Source: Bradyrhizobium sp.
Lineage (GTDB): Bacteria > Pseudomonadota > Alphaproteobacteria > Rhizobiales > Xanthobacteraceae
Reading direction: 5' to 3'
Length of the DNA: 64,000 nt
Assembly (NCBI RefSeq): GCF_022844465.1
Contig: NZ_JALHLP010000005.1
Location: 62,001 to 126,000, forward strand
The translations under genes and the position numbers were made by a program. The stretch's first letter is position 1, and each line of letters starts with the position of its first letter. This document shows, piece by piece, positions 35,607 to 45,439 of the stretch. The notes beneath the pieces were generated by a model. That model saw only the letters and a list, made by a program, of their open reading frames with translations. It was not told the origin of the DNA and searched no databases.

Positions 35607-37994
35607 CTAGAATTTCAGGTTGGCAAACGCGCGCACGCCAAGGCCAGGCATCAGGACCTGGTCCTTGGTGTAGGACACCGAGTTCCGGATGTTCTCGTTC
35701 AACAGATTGTTGCCGACGAGCCCGACCATCATCTCGCGCGCGCCGAACCAGGATGGATCGAGCCTGGTCCTGTAGCTGACCTCCGCCTTCAGCAGGTTGT
35801 AGCCTGCGGTCGGCGTCTCGCCGATCGGGGCAATGTCGTTCTGCGCAAAGGCGTGCAGCAGGTTGATCCGTGTCAGCCAATTGGCATCGCGCCAGAACAG
35901 GCCGCCGCCCGCGCGTACCGGCGGGATGCGCGGAACGTTGCTGCCGTCGTCGAAGGTGGCGCGCACGACATCGAACTGGTTCTCGATACCCCAGATGCCG
36001 CCGTTGAGCGGCCCGATGTCCAACTGGCTCTGGAACTCGCCGCCGCGGAAGGTGGCGTCGCGCTGCGAGTAAAACGCCTGGTTCAGCTCGAGTGGATACG
36101 CCGGATCGGTCGGCGCAACGCAGGCGACATCCTCGCACGTGTTGCCGGTAAGGCGACGGTAAATGAAGCCGTTGAAACGGGTATAGTAGGCCGTGGCCTC
36201 GAACCTGAAGGGCCCGGTCGCCCGTCGCAGCCCGATCTCGACCGACTTGGCGGTTTCGATGCCGAGATTAGGATTGCCGATGTCGAAAGTGGCGGTCGCA
36301 TCGTGTGGTCCGCGCGAGAACAATTCCGCAGGTTTTGGCGCACGCTCGACATATTGCGCGGTGATGCTCGCAACCAGGTGGCCGGGGAGATTCTGGATCA
36401 AGCCGATGCTCGCACTCTTCGGCGTGAAGCTTGGATTGCGCGCCGTCGGCGCGCCGATATCGTCGGGATTGGCATTGAGGTCGAACAGGTCGGGGATGAA
36501 TGACGGCGTCGTGCCGGTGAGACTGACATGCTCGATCCGGCCGGCAATCTGCGCCCTGGTGCTGTCGGTGAAGCTGAATTCGTTGAAGACATAGCCGGCG
36601 ACCCGGTTGTTCTTGTTGGGGTCCCAAACCCCATTGAGCGGACTTGTTGGATCGTCCGGGCTGGACGCCGTCAACTTCTGATGCCCGGCCTGCAGGCCGA
36701 AGGCGGTGCTGATAGCAGCGAAGCGGGCGTTGAACGGCGCCATCTGCACCTCGACGCGTCCTTCCTGCTCCCTGTTGGTGAAGGTCTGCCGCACGCCTGT
36801 GGACGCCAGATCGGCGGGCTCGGCGAGCCCGATCTCATTGTGCTTGTAGTCGGTGGCGCCGGCCCAGAAGCGGATGGCATCGATGGCTGTCGCGTCGGGA
36901 CGGTATTCGCCCTTGGCGGTGAACTTGGTCTGCCGCGCGTCGATGCGGGTCTGGTGATCGGCGCCGTCAATGCCGGGGATGCGATACAGCGAATCGTTCT
37001 GCGTAATCGCAGCGCCGATGAAGCCGCCGTGGAAGATGTAGGAACCGCCGACCGAGGCGCCGGCCGCTTGCGCCGCAGAATTCGGCTGTCTTCCGCTTAC
37101 CGGCCGCGTCTGGTCGAAGAGATAGGGATAGCCGGGGATGCTGTAGTCGCCGGCCTTGCGGCCATAAGCGTCGGCGTGGACCGCGAAGTTTCCAGCCCCG
37201 GCATCAAGCAGGACGCCGCCTTCGACGCCGCGATCGACCGAACTGACCGCGGTTCGCGTCTCCACGGCAACGCAGGATGAGGATTGCGCCTTTGCCAGCG
37301 GGGCCTTCGCCGGCAGGCCATAGCTGATGAACGGCGCCGCAGGGCAGGAGGGCAGGGTTTCCGGAATGCGATTGTTGGTGGCGCTGACGACACCGCCGAT
37401 CGAGGTCGAACCGTAGCGCAATGCCGCAGGCCCGCGCACGACTTCGACCTGATTGGTGGCGAGCGGATCGATCGGTACGAAATGATCCTCGCCGAGGTCG
37501 GAGATGCCGCCGGCATTGGTCCCGTTCTCGACGATGCCGACGCGGTTGACGTCAAGGCCGCGGATGATCGGCCGGCTGGAACCGCCGGGCGCAAAGCTGG
37601 AGCCGGTGATGCCCGGTTTTGAGAACAGCAGATCGCCCAGCGTCGCGCCGCCGGAGCGGCGGATTTCCTCGTTGGGCACGACCGTGACGCTGGCGAACTG
37701 GTCGGTCACGACAGGCAGGACACCCTGCTGGAGCGCGGCGGCGGGTGCGGCCGGCGGCTGCGCTGCGCGTTCGCGGGTCTGGCCGGGCGCGGCACGGGCT
37801 GCGCGCGCCGGCGTTCGCGATGGCGCGGGCGTTCGCCGCACGATCGGGCTCGGCGCTGTCACGGTGATTCCAGGCAGTTGTGTCGAGGAAGGCGGCGATG
37901 CCGTTTCCTGGGCCAACGCATGATTGCCGACCGCGCATAGCAACAGCCAGCTCGTCCCACCGAGGTGGGCCACTCTTTTTTTACAGAATGTCAT
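35607..37994 (-). CDS. TonB-dependent outer-membrane receptor, probably zinc-related
   Basis: 795 residues. A signal peptide (TSWLLLCAVGNHALA-QE) precedes a Pro/Ala/Arg-rich linker, then the plug domain (EIRRSGGATLGDLLFSKPGITG, SRPIIRGLDVNRVGIVENG, NQVEVVRGPAALRYGSTSIGGVV) and a beta-barrel ending in aromatic ...VRAFANLKF. It imports a metal complex with TonB energy. Zinc is inferred because the His-rich gene just upstream on the same strand is preceded by a Zur-like palindrome. The ATG at 37994 opens the signal peptide and is preferred over 38087. Confidence 0.92.
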   Translation of the reverse strand: MTFCKKRVAHLGGTSWLLLCAVGNHALAQETASPPSSTQLPGITVTAPSPIVRRTPAPSRTPARAARAAPGQTRERAAQPPAAPAAALQQGVLPVVTDQFASVTVVPNEEIRRSGGATLGDLLFSKPGITGSSFAPGGSSRPIIRGLDVNRVGIVENGTNAGGISDLGEDHFVPIDPLATNQVEVVRGPAALRYGSTSIGGVVSATNNRIPETLPSCPAAPFISYGLPAKAPLAKAQSSSCVAVETRTAVSSVDRGVEGGVLLDAGAGNFAVHADAYGRKAGDYSIPGYPYLFDQTRPVSGRQPNSAAQAAGASVGGSYIFHGGFIGAAITQNDSLYRIPGIDGADHQTRIDARQTKFTAKGEYRPDATAIDAIRFWAGATDYKHNEIGLAEPADLASTGVRQTFTNREQEGRVEVQMAPFNARFAAISTAFGLQAGHQKLTASSPDDPTSPLNGVWDPNKNNRVAGYVFNEFSFTDSTRAQIAGRIEHVSLTGTTPSFIPDLFDLNANPDDIGAPTARNPSFTPKSASIGLIQNLPGHLVASITAQYVERAPKPAELFSRGPHDATATFDIGNPNLGIETAKSVEIGLRRATGPFRFEATAYYTRFNGFIYRRLTGNTCEDVACVAPTDPAYPLELNQAFYSQRDATFRGGEFQSQLDIGPLNGGIWGIENQFDVVRATFDDGSNVPRIPPVRAGGGLFWRDANWLTRINLLHAFAQNDIAPIGETPTAGYNLLKAEVSYRTRLDPSWFGAREMMVGLVGNNLLNENIRNSVSYTKDQVLMPGLGVRAFANLKF

Positions 37995-38097
37995 TGTTTC
38001 GATCCTGCTGCCGCCGAGATCCGGCGGACCGATTTCTCGCGGTGAACCAGCCGCGCGTGACGCGGCGGATTCCCTCGGGGATGTCAATCAATCGATG

Positions 38098-38466
38098 TCA
38101 GGAGGCGGGCGGCGCGCGGGACCGGAACGCGTGATGGCGCGGGCCGAGATGCGCGAACTCGGCTTTGGCGGTTAGGTACCGAGGCTCGACCGTCTCCGGC
38201 AACTCCAGCAATGGCGACGTGGCGAACACGAAACTGTCGGTCGAGGAGATAATGGCGCAGATTGCGCAGGCTGCGCGCTGGTCCGGATCGTGATGGGAAG
38301 GCTGCGGCTGTTGGGCGGTTTCGCTGGCCGCCTCAACCTGGGCGTGGCTCGCGACGTCGGCGGGGGCGGCCCCGTGAAAATGCCCGAACGACAGCGCGAT
38401 CTGGATCGCGAGTGCAAACAGCGCCAGCCGCGAGCCGTGCTTGAGGTGTTTGCGGAACCAGTTCAT
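38098..38466 (-). CDS. His-rich small exported protein, DUF2946-like
   Basis: 122 residues. An N-terminal hydrophobic segment (LALFALAIQIALSFGHFHG) is followed by SHHDPDQRAACAICA and, near the end, HLGPRHHAF. The paired cysteines CAIC and many histidines suggest metal binding, as in the DUF2946 group. It is the first gene behind the palindrome at 38507 and lies 103 bp upstream of the TonB receptor, so both are probably one operon. Periplasmic metal handling is inferred. Confidence 0.75.
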   Translation of the reverse strand: MNWFRKHLKHGSRLALFALAIQIALSFGHFHGAAPADVASHAQVEAASETAQQPQPSHHDPDQRAACAICAIISSTDSFVFATSPLLELPETVEPRYLTAKAEFAHLGPRHHAFRSRAPPAS

Positions 38467-38506
38467 GCAGCGTTACGCCATCCCGGGCGGCAGGGTGCCG
38501 TATCGC

Positions 38507-38529
38507 CCGATGTTATATTATAACATCGG
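38507..38529. promoter_or_regulatory. Zur-type operator, perfect palindrome
   Basis: Arms CCGATGTTATA and TATAACATCGG around a central T: an exact 11-bp inverted repeat. The core TGTTATA-T-TATAACA fits the Zur consensus known from proteobacteria. It lies 41 bp before the start of the DUF2946-like gene, the expected place for a repressor site. Confidence 0.8.
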
Positions 38530-38619
38530 AAGGTCGAAGCGATGTCAACCTGCGGCCGGCCGGCTTGAGATGGCCACCGGCCCTTGTGTTATTGCGGCAA
38601 CGGGTCCCTTAAGTCGCGC

Positions 38620-40683
38620 CTAACGCCCCTCGCGCAACCATGTTGCTGCGAATGCGCCGAGCAACAGCAACAATCCGACCAGGCCGGCGAACATCGGCAG
38701 TACGCCGACGCCCTTGACGACGCTGGCGTCGCGCATTTTCACGCCCATCCAGCCGTCACCATGGAAAATGCCGGAAGCGCGCACCGGCACCACGCGCGGG
38801 AGTTCAATTCCGTCGCCGTCGGCCAGGCGTCGGGCGTCGCCGCCGGTGGCCTGCGCCAGCGGCTTCAGCATCGCGGTCGTGGAGGTGACTTCGGAGAATT
38901 CCTTCGGATTGGTCGGCCCAACATTGATGAGGGCCTTCAGGGTTCCATCGCTTGCCTGCCAGAGGCCGAGCTCGCTGGCAGGAAGGGCCGAGCGCCAGGT
39001 TCCGGGCTCGCTGGCCGTCAGCGTGAGCTCCTTCGTGGCGCCGCTTGGCGACGTCACCGTCACCGGCGGGACGTTGTCGGCCATGGTCTGGCGCAGCACC
39101 ACGAGATCCTTGCCCTGGATTTGCAGGCGTAACGCTTCTTCGTCCAGTTCAGGCTGTTTCATCAGCCAGTGCGAGGTTCGCCGCAGCAGGTCAAGATGCG
39201 GTCCGCCGCCTTCAAAGCCGCGCGCCCACAGCCAGATGTGATCGGACAACAATAGCGCGACGCGGCCTTCGCCGAAGCGCGACAGCAGCAGCAGCGGCTT
39301 GCCGTCGGCGCCGGTCATCACCGGCGGGGTGATGGCGTTGCGGGTGTCGATGGTGCGGAAGAACCGGCTCCATCGCGGCGGCTCGCTGGCGGAGCCCTCA
39401 AGACCGCGCGTGACCGGGTGGCGCTTGCCGACGTCACTCAAATGCGCATGGAAGGGTTTCTCGGTAACGCCCACAGGTTCGGCCGGCAGCACGGAATCCA
39501 GCGGCGTGCGCCAGATGCTGGTGGTGGACGCGTAATCCGGCCCGGCCGAAACCAGTACCGCGCCGCCGGAGCGGACATAGCGCGCGATGTTGTCGAAATA
39601 GGAGATCGGAAGCACGCCCTGGCGAGCGTAGCGGTCGAAGATGATCAGATGGAATTCGTTGATCTTCTGCTGGAACAACTCCCGGGTCGGAAACGCGATC
39701 AGCGACAATTCGTTGATCGGCGTGCCATCCTGCTTCTCCGGCGGCCGCAGAATCGTGAAATGCACGAGGTCGACGCTGGCGTCGGACTTCAACAGATTGC
39801 GCCAGGTGCGCTCGCCGGAATGCGGCTCGCCTGATACCAGCAGCACGCGCAACTTGTCGCGGACGCCGTCGATCGCGACCACCGCGCGGTTGTTGACCAG
39901 CGTCAGTTCATTCTCGAGCGGCGAAGCCTCGATCTCGATGATGTTCGGGCCGGCGTGCTTGATGTCGATCTCGGCGTTTGCAGTCTGGCCGCTCTGCATC
40001 ATGCGCTCGGAAACCACCTCGCCATCACGGCGCACCACGATCCTGGCGCGCTGGCCGCTGACGCCCTGATCGTCCAGCCGGTAGGTGATGGTCTGGGTCT
40101 GTCCGACGATACCGAACCGCGGCGCGGCCGAGATCGCGATCCGGCGGTCGCGCTCGTCCTTGCGTCCGGTGATGAGGGCATGCACGGGGGCCTGGAAGCC
40201 GAGGGCGGCGACGTTGGCGGGAATGTCATGCACGCGGCCATCGCTGATCAGGAATGCGCCGGCGACCCGCTCCACCGGGACGTCCGCCAGCGTCGAGGCC
40301 AGCGCGCCGAACAGCCGGGTGCCGTCAGTCTCGCCATCGGCCTGACCGGCCTCGACGATTCGGACTTCCAGTCCCTTGATCTTCCTCAGCGCATCGACCA
40401 GCGCTTCCTGCGCCTTCGCGGTCTCCTGGGTCCGCGCGCCGAAATTCTGGCTCGGGCTCCGGTCGATCACGACAGCCGCGACCGAGGACAACGGCTCGCG
40501 GTCTTCGCGGGTGAAGGAGGGATTGGCGAGCGCCAGCAGGACCAGCGCCAGCGCCGCCACCCGCACCGCGGCGCCGCGCGCGCGCGCGAGAAGCAGCAGC
40601 GCCGATATCGCCACGATCGCGGCGAGCGCGATCCACAGCACGAGCGCGGGAACCAGCGGCGTGAATGCGATGCCGTATTGCAT
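38620..40683 (-). CDS. VWA-like membrane protein with glutamine-amidotransferase-like domain
   Basis: 687 residues. Two hydrophobic segments lie at the N-terminus (LVLWIALAAIVAISALLLLA, VAALALVLLALANPSF) and one at the C-terminus (FAGLVGLLLLLGAFAATWL). After the first pair, IDRSPSQ gives a DxSxS metal site as in von Willebrand A domains. The middle (INEFHLIIFDRYARQ, YVRSGGAVLVSAGPDYA, FGEGRVALLLSDHIWLW) resembles a class I glutamine amidotransferase fold without a visible catalytic triad. Last gene of the MoxR-DUF58-DUF4159 operon, 3 nt after the previous stop. Function unknown. Confidence 0.87.
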   Translation of the reverse strand: MQYGIAFTPLVPALVLWIALAAIVAISALLLLARARGAAVRVAALALVLLALANPSFTREDREPLSSVAAVVIDRSPSQNFGARTQETAKAQEALVDALRKIKGLEVRIVEAGQADGETDGTRLFGALASTLADVPVERVAGAFLISDGRVHDIPANVAALGFQAPVHALITGRKDERDRRIAISAAPRFGIVGQTQTITYRLDDQGVSGQRARIVVRRDGEVVSERMMQSGQTANAEIDIKHAGPNIIEIEASPLENELTLVNNRAVVAIDGVRDKLRVLLVSGEPHSGERTWRNLLKSDASVDLVHFTILRPPEKQDGTPINELSLIAFPTRELFQQKINEFHLIIFDRYARQGVLPISYFDNIARYVRSGGAVLVSAGPDYASTTSIWRTPLDSVLPAEPVGVTEKPFHAHLSDVGKRHPVTRGLEGSASEPPRWSRFFRTIDTRNAITPPVMTGADGKPLLLLSRFGEGRVALLLSDHIWLWARGFEGGGPHLDLLRRTSHWLMKQPELDEEALRLQIQGKDLVVLRQTMADNVPPVTVTSPSGATKELTLTASEPGTWRSALPASELGLWQASDGTLKALINVGPTNPKEFSEVTSTTAMLKPLAQATGGDARRLADGDGIELPRVVPVRASGIFHGDGWMGVKMRDASVVKGVGVLPMFAGLVGLLLLLGAFAATWLREGR

Positions 40684-40686
40684 GAG

Positions 40687-43500
40687 CTATTGCCCCAACC
40701 GTTCGATCAGGGCAGGGGCGTGAACCTGGTCGGCCTTGTAGTTGCCGGTCAGCGTGTACATCACGATGTTGACGCCGGAGCGGAAGGCGAATTCGCGCTG
40801 CCGCGGCTCGCCGGGCGTGAGCGGCAGCATCGGCTGGCCGTCCGGGCGGATCGCCCAGGCGCCGGCGAGATCGTTCGAGGTGATGATGATCGGAGAGACG
40901 CCGTCGCCGCCGCGCGCCGGCCGCGACGCCGTTTCGTCGTCATCCTCGCGCGGCAAGGTCTCGACCCAGGTCTGGCCCGAGATGAAGCGGCCGGGAAAAT
41001 CGCGCAGCAGGTAGAACGTCTTGGTCAACACGTGCTCGCGCGGCACCGGCTCGAGCTCGGGCACGTCGAGCGAGGATAGGATTTCACGCAAGGTGCGCAT
41101 GCCCGGCGTCTGCGCAGCGCCGTTCTCGCCCGGCGGCGCCTCGATGGCGTCGCGGGTGTCGAAAACGACCGTGCCGCCCTGCTTCATGTAGGTTTCGATG
41201 CGGTTGATGGCGTCCTGCGGCGGCTTCGGCGCGCCCGGCACCACCGGCCAGTAGATCAGCGGAAAGAACGCCAGCTCGTCGCGCGCGGGATCGACACCGA
41301 CGGGGTCGCCGGCCTCCAGCGCGGTGCGCTGGGCGAGGAACAGGGTGAGCCCGGCCATGCCGGCCTTGACGATGGAATCGACGTCGGCATTGCCGGTCAC
41401 GACATAGGCCAACCGGGTCTGCGAGACCGCCCTGACGGCAGTCTCGTCGATACCTTGAGCGCTGGCCGGCGACGGCGCGATCGATGTCGCGGACAGGATC
41501 GCCAGCATCACCGCCGCGGCCGCCGCGCGCCGGCGCCGCCACAGCGCGGCAAGGCCCGCGCCCAGCATCGCGACCACGACCGCGTCGATCAGGAACAGCG
41601 CCAGCGACGACGACAACAGGATGCCTCTGAGGTCGCGCGGTTCGGCATTGGTGTAACCGGCGCGCTGGGCGCGCAGGGAAGATGTGTCGAGCGCGGCGAT
41701 GCGATCGGCCGATGCCAGCGTGTTGACCGCGATCGGGCCCTCGGCAGAGCCGTAGAAACCCGGCGGATGATCCGCAGTGGCGCGATCGCGGTAGTCCGCC
41801 GGCATCGGCTTTGCGGCCGCGGGTGGCGGACCGAACGCGCCGAAGCCGTCGAGCGTGCGCAGCGGCGCCACGGTCTCGACATTCGTCACTTCGCTGGCGA
41901 CGCCCGCGCCCGGCTTGGCGGTGTAGCCGGACATGTCGACCAATCGCCGCAGCATCTCGACGAAGCCGCCGGACATCGGCAGGTCCGACCAGCGCGAGTC
42001 CGCGCCGACATGGAACAGGCTGAGCACGCCCTTGCCGCGCCGCTCGCCGGTCACCAGCGGCGTGCCGTCTTCCAGCGACGCCCAGCTCCTGGTCGCAAGA
42101 AGGGTGTTGGGCTCCGCCAGAACCTGCCGGTTGACGGTGATGTCCCTGGGCACAGCAAGCCCCGCGAACGGCCCATCGGCGGCAAAGGAAGCCAGATGCT
42201 GCGGCTTTTCCCAGGTCAGGCTGCCGCCGAGGCTGCGGCCGCCACGACGCAGCTTCACCGGCACCAGATCGTCATCGGCCTGCGCCAGCCGGGGGCCTGC
42301 GAAGCGCACCAGCACGCCGCCCTGATCGATCCACGCGTTGAGCCGCTCGCGCATTTCCGGCGAGAGCGTGCCGACGTCGGCCAGCACGATCATCGGCAAC
42401 CGCTGATCAAGAAATTGCGCGATCACCTGTTGCGGTGCGCCCCGGTCGCCGAGCCGCACATCGGCGAACGGCGACAACGCCCGCGTGAGGTAGAAGGTCG
42501 ATGCCAGAAGCGGCTGCGCGGTATCGCTGGTCGCGCCGGTGACGATGCCGACCGCGCGCCGCCGCCATCGCTTGTCCAGCAATTGCACCGCGCCCGCCGA
42601 TCGCTCGCCCAGTATTTCCAGCCGCGCGATGTCGTTGCGCAGCTCGACCGGCAGACTGAACGCCGCCTCCGCCTCGCGGCCCTGCATGGCAAAGCCGTAA
42701 CGCGCCTCGCCAATCGGCGAGCCCTTGGCGTCGACGGCGCGAACCACGCCGGCGGCGACGCCGCTGCCGGTACGCAGCACCTTCACCGTCATCTTCGCCG
42801 CGGCATTTTCCGCGGCCACCAACGCCAGCGCGGCGGGCGCGCCGCCCTCGAACACCGTCAGCTTGCGCTCACCCATGGTCTTGCCGAGGCCCTCGACGAA
42901 CTCGACGCCGCGGCCGGTATCGACGCCGTCCGATAGCCAGGCGATTTCGGCGTCGCCGGTCGCCTTCAGGAAACGGTCGATGGCGCCAAGCGTGTCGACG
43001 CGGTCGATCGAATACGGCTTCGGCGCGATCTGACGCAGGGCGACGCGGGCGGCCCCGGCCGGCGCCAGGGTTATGTCACGCGCCGGCTCGGACAGCGCAA
43101 CAAGCGCGACGCCGCGGCGATCGTTGTCGGCATTGGCGATCAGTTCGTCGGCGGTCCTGATCCTGGTCTCCCAGCTTGCCGCCGCGCTCCAGCCGTCGTC
43201 GAGCAGGATCACCAGCGGCGCGTTCCCGCCGCCGACGCCGGTCTGCGGATTCCAGATCGGACCCGCGGCGGCGAGAATGACCAGCGCCGCGGCGGCGAGG
43301 CGCAACGCCGTCAGCCACCACGGCGTGCGTGACGGCGTTTCCTCTTTCGGTCTGATGTCGAACAACAGCCGGGTAGGCGGAAACTCGATCCGCCGCGGCC
43401 GCGGCGGCATCACCCGCAGCAGCCACCACAGCACCGGCAGGCTCAACAGGCCGAGCAACAGCAGCGGTTGGGCAAAGGTGAGAGGCAGGCCCGCGATCAT
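40687..43500 (-). CDS. BatA-like N-terminal membrane domain and DUF4159 protein
   Basis: 937 residues. The N-terminus has the BatA double-membrane motif (FAQPLLLLGLLSLPVLWWLLRVMPP, then WWLTALRLAAAALVILAAAGP). A VWA-like region follows with VILLDDGWSA, which lacks the normal DxSxS. A further membrane helix (GILLSSSLALFLIDAVVVAMLGAGLAAL) precedes the C-terminal DUF4159 domain (ELAFFPLIYWPVV, GGTVVFDTRDAIE). Starts by a 4-bp ATGA overlap with the DUF58 gene. Probably part of a membrane complex driven by the MoxR ATPase; the role is not known. Confidence 0.88.
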   Translation of the reverse strand: MIAGLPLTFAQPLLLLGLLSLPVLWWLLRVMPPRPRRIEFPPTRLLFDIRPKEETPSRTPWWLTALRLAAAALVILAAAGPIWNPQTGVGGGNAPLVILLDDGWSAAASWETRIRTADELIANADNDRRGVALVALSEPARDITLAPAGAARVALRQIAPKPYSIDRVDTLGAIDRFLKATGDAEIAWLSDGVDTGRGVEFVEGLGKTMGERKLTVFEGGAPAALALVAAENAAAKMTVKVLRTGSGVAAGVVRAVDAKGSPIGEARYGFAMQGREAEAAFSLPVELRNDIARLEILGERSAGAVQLLDKRWRRRAVGIVTGATSDTAQPLLASTFYLTRALSPFADVRLGDRGAPQQVIAQFLDQRLPMIVLADVGTLSPEMRERLNAWIDQGGVLVRFAGPRLAQADDDLVPVKLRRGGRSLGGSLTWEKPQHLASFAADGPFAGLAVPRDITVNRQVLAEPNTLLATRSWASLEDGTPLVTGERRGKGVLSLFHVGADSRWSDLPMSGGFVEMLRRLVDMSGYTAKPGAGVASEVTNVETVAPLRTLDGFGAFGPPPAAAKPMPADYRDRATADHPPGFYGSAEGPIAVNTLASADRIAALDTSSLRAQRAGYTNAEPRDLRGILLSSSLALFLIDAVVVAMLGAGLAALWRRRRAAAAAVMLAILSATSIAPSPASAQGIDETAVRAVSQTRLAYVVTGNADVDSIVKAGMAGLTLFLAQRTALEAGDPVGVDPARDELAFFPLIYWPVVPGAPKPPQDAINRIETYMKQGGTVVFDTRDAIEAPPGENGAAQTPGMRTLREILSSLDVPELEPVPREHVLTKTFYLLRDFPGRFISGQTWVETLPREDDDETASRPARGGDGVSPIIITSNDLAGAWAIRPDGQPMLPLTPGEPRQREFAFRSGVNIVMYTLTGNYKADQVHAPALIERLGQ

Positions 43501-44441
43501 GCGCTTCGCCCCACCTTGACGGTTGCGCCGCGCGCGCTTCCCTTGCTCACCATCATGCCCGAATGCAGGAACAGCAGCAGCTCGGCGGCGGAGCGGCTGG
43601 TGGTGTGGGTCGAGAACAGCCAATCAAGCTTGTTGGTTTCGGCGCGGATTTCGTCGCGATGGGTCGCGACGCGCGCGACATAGTCGCTGGCCCAGCTCTC
43701 GGCGCGGCCGGCCGTGACGGCGCCGCCGCCCTCGGGCTCGACGAATTCAACCCGCCCGGAATAGGGAAAGGTCTCTTCCGCGGGATCGACCACCTGGATC
43801 AGCGTGCCATGCGCGCCGGAAGCCGACAGGCCCGCCAGCATGCTCCGGATTTCGTCCATCGGCGACCAGAAATCGGACAGCACGACGATCTCGGCCAGCG
43901 CCGACGGCACAAAGGAGGGCGGCAGGCTGGCGCGCGCGGCATCGTCATGCAGCATCGCCTGCGCCATCTTGTCGATCACGGTGCGGCTCGCGGTCGGGTT
44001 AAGCAGGCCGGGAATGCCGACGCGCTCGCCGCCGGCGACCAGCAATTCGGCCAGCGCGAAGGCAACGATCAGACCGCGCTCCAGCTTGCTGTCGCGCGCG
44101 GCTTTCGAGGCGAACGCCATCGACGGCGAGCGGTCCGGCCAAAGCCACACCGTATGCGCGGCCTCCCATTCCTGCTCGCGGACATAGAGATGATCGTCGC
44201 GCGCCGACCGGCGCCAGTCGACGTTCTGCGCCGGCTCGCCGGAAACGAAGCGGCGGTACTGCCAGAAGCTTTCGCCGGCGCCGGCGCGGCGCCGGCCATG
44301 CAGGCCGTGGATGACATTGGCGGCGATGCGGCGGGCTTCAAGCACGAGACGGGGGAGCGATGCGGCGAGCGTTCGGCTCTCGCCATCGGCGCGTCGGATT
44401 GCAACGATCTCCCGGGCTTCGTGTCCAGTCTCTGCGGCCAT
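43497..44441 (-). CDS. DUF58 domain protein
   Basis: 314 residues. The DUF58 signature is GESFWQYRRFVSGEPAQNVDWRRSARDDHLYVREQE (residues ~50-85), followed by a VWA-like fold with VWLWPDRSPSMAF (DxSxS) and IVVLSDFWSPMDEI. DUF58 proteins usually pair with MoxR ATPases. The start ATG overlaps the MoxR stop by one base, and its own stop overlaps the next start, so expression is coupled. Confidence 0.92.
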   Translation of the reverse strand: MAAETGHEAREIVAIRRADGESRTLAASLPRLVLEARRIAANVIHGLHGRRRAGAGESFWQYRRFVSGEPAQNVDWRRSARDDHLYVREQEWEAAHTVWLWPDRSPSMAFASKAARDSKLERGLIVAFALAELLVAGGERVGIPGLLNPTASRTVIDKMAQAMLHDDAARASLPPSFVPSALAEIVVLSDFWSPMDEIRSMLAGLSASGAHGTLIQVVDPAEETFPYSGRVEFVEPEGGGAVTAGRAESWASDYVARVATHRDEIRAETNKLDWLFSTHTTSRSAAELLLFLHSGMMVSKGSARGATVKVGRSA

Positions 44442-45439
44442 CAACCGATCCGCGTCTTCAATTGCCGGATCACGTCGGGAATGGTGCGGCCTTCCGCGCG
44501 CGCTGAGAATGTCAGCGCCATGCGGTGCTTCAGCACCGGTTCGGCCAGATCGAGCACGTCGTCGATCGAGGGCGCGAGGCGGCCGTCGAGCAGCGCGCGG
44601 GCGCGGACCGCCAGCATCAGCGACTGGCTGGCGCGCGGGCCCGGTCCCCACGCGATCAGCTTGTCGCCGCCTTCGGCATTGGGACGGGCTGCGCGTACCA
44701 GTGACAGGATCGCCTCAACCACGCTGTCGCCGACCGGAAGGCGCCGCACCAGTCGCTGCGCCGTGATCAGGATCTCCGCGTTCATCGAAGCCTTGGCGAG
44801 CGTCTGCTCCGCGCCGGTGGTTTCGAACAGGATGCGCCGCTCGGCGTCGCGGTCGGGGTAATCGACGTCGATCTCCATCAGGAAGCGGTCAAGCTGGGCT
44901 TCCGGGAGCGGATAGGTGCCTTCCTGCTCCAGCGGGTTCTGGGTGGCGAGCACGTGGAACGGTTTGGGCAGGTCATGGCGGGCGCCGGCGACGGTGATGT
45001 GCTGTTCCTGCATGGCCTGCAACAGCGCCGACTGGGTGCGCGGGCTGGCGCGGTTGATTTCGTCGGCCATCAGCAGCTGGGCGAACACCGGCCCGGCGAT
45101 GAAGCGGAACGATCGCTTGCCGGAATTGCTCTCGTCGAGCACTTCGGCGCCCAGAATATCGGACGGCATCAGGTCGGGTGTGAACTGGATGCGCTTGGCA
45201 TCAAGCCCGAGCGTGATGCCGAGCGTTTCCACCAGCTTGGTCTTGGCGAGACCGGGCACCCCGATCAGCAGCGCGTGGCCGCCGGACAGGATCGTTACCA
45301 AGGTGTTCTCGATCACCCGGTCCTGGCCAAAGATGACGGTCGAAATCGCCTCTTTAGCGGTGCGAATCTGATCGGCGACCTGTTCGGCCGAACGGACGAT
45401 CGCGTCCTCGAGTTTCTCGACACCGTCAGCGTTAGCCAT
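44441..45439 (-). CDS. MoxR-family AAA+ ATPase
   Basis: 332 residues. Walker A is GVPGLAKTK, Walker B LLMADEINRASPRTQSALLQAMQE, with sensor region VLATQNPLEQEGTYPLPEAQLDRF, all hallmarks of MoxR. Such ATPases act as chaperones for maturation of partner complexes, generally those with VWA proteins. First gene of a four-gene operon read leftwards; the 241-bp gap upstream separates it from the divergent DUF1285 gene. Confidence 0.95.
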   Translation of the reverse strand: MANADGVEKLEDAIVRSAEQVADQIRTAKEAISTVIFGQDRVIENTLVTILSGGHALLIGVPGLAKTKLVETLGITLGLDAKRIQFTPDLMPSDILGAEVLDESNSGKRSFRFIAGPVFAQLLMADEINRASPRTQSALLQAMQEQHITVAGARHDLPKPFHVLATQNPLEQEGTYPLPEAQLDRFLMEIDVDYPDRDAERRILFETTGAEQTLAKASMNAEILITAQRLVRRLPVGDSVVEAILSLVRAARPNAEGGDKLIAWGPGPRASQSLMLAVRARALLDGRLAPSIDDVLDLAEPVLKHRMALTFSARAEGRTIPDVIRQLKTRIG

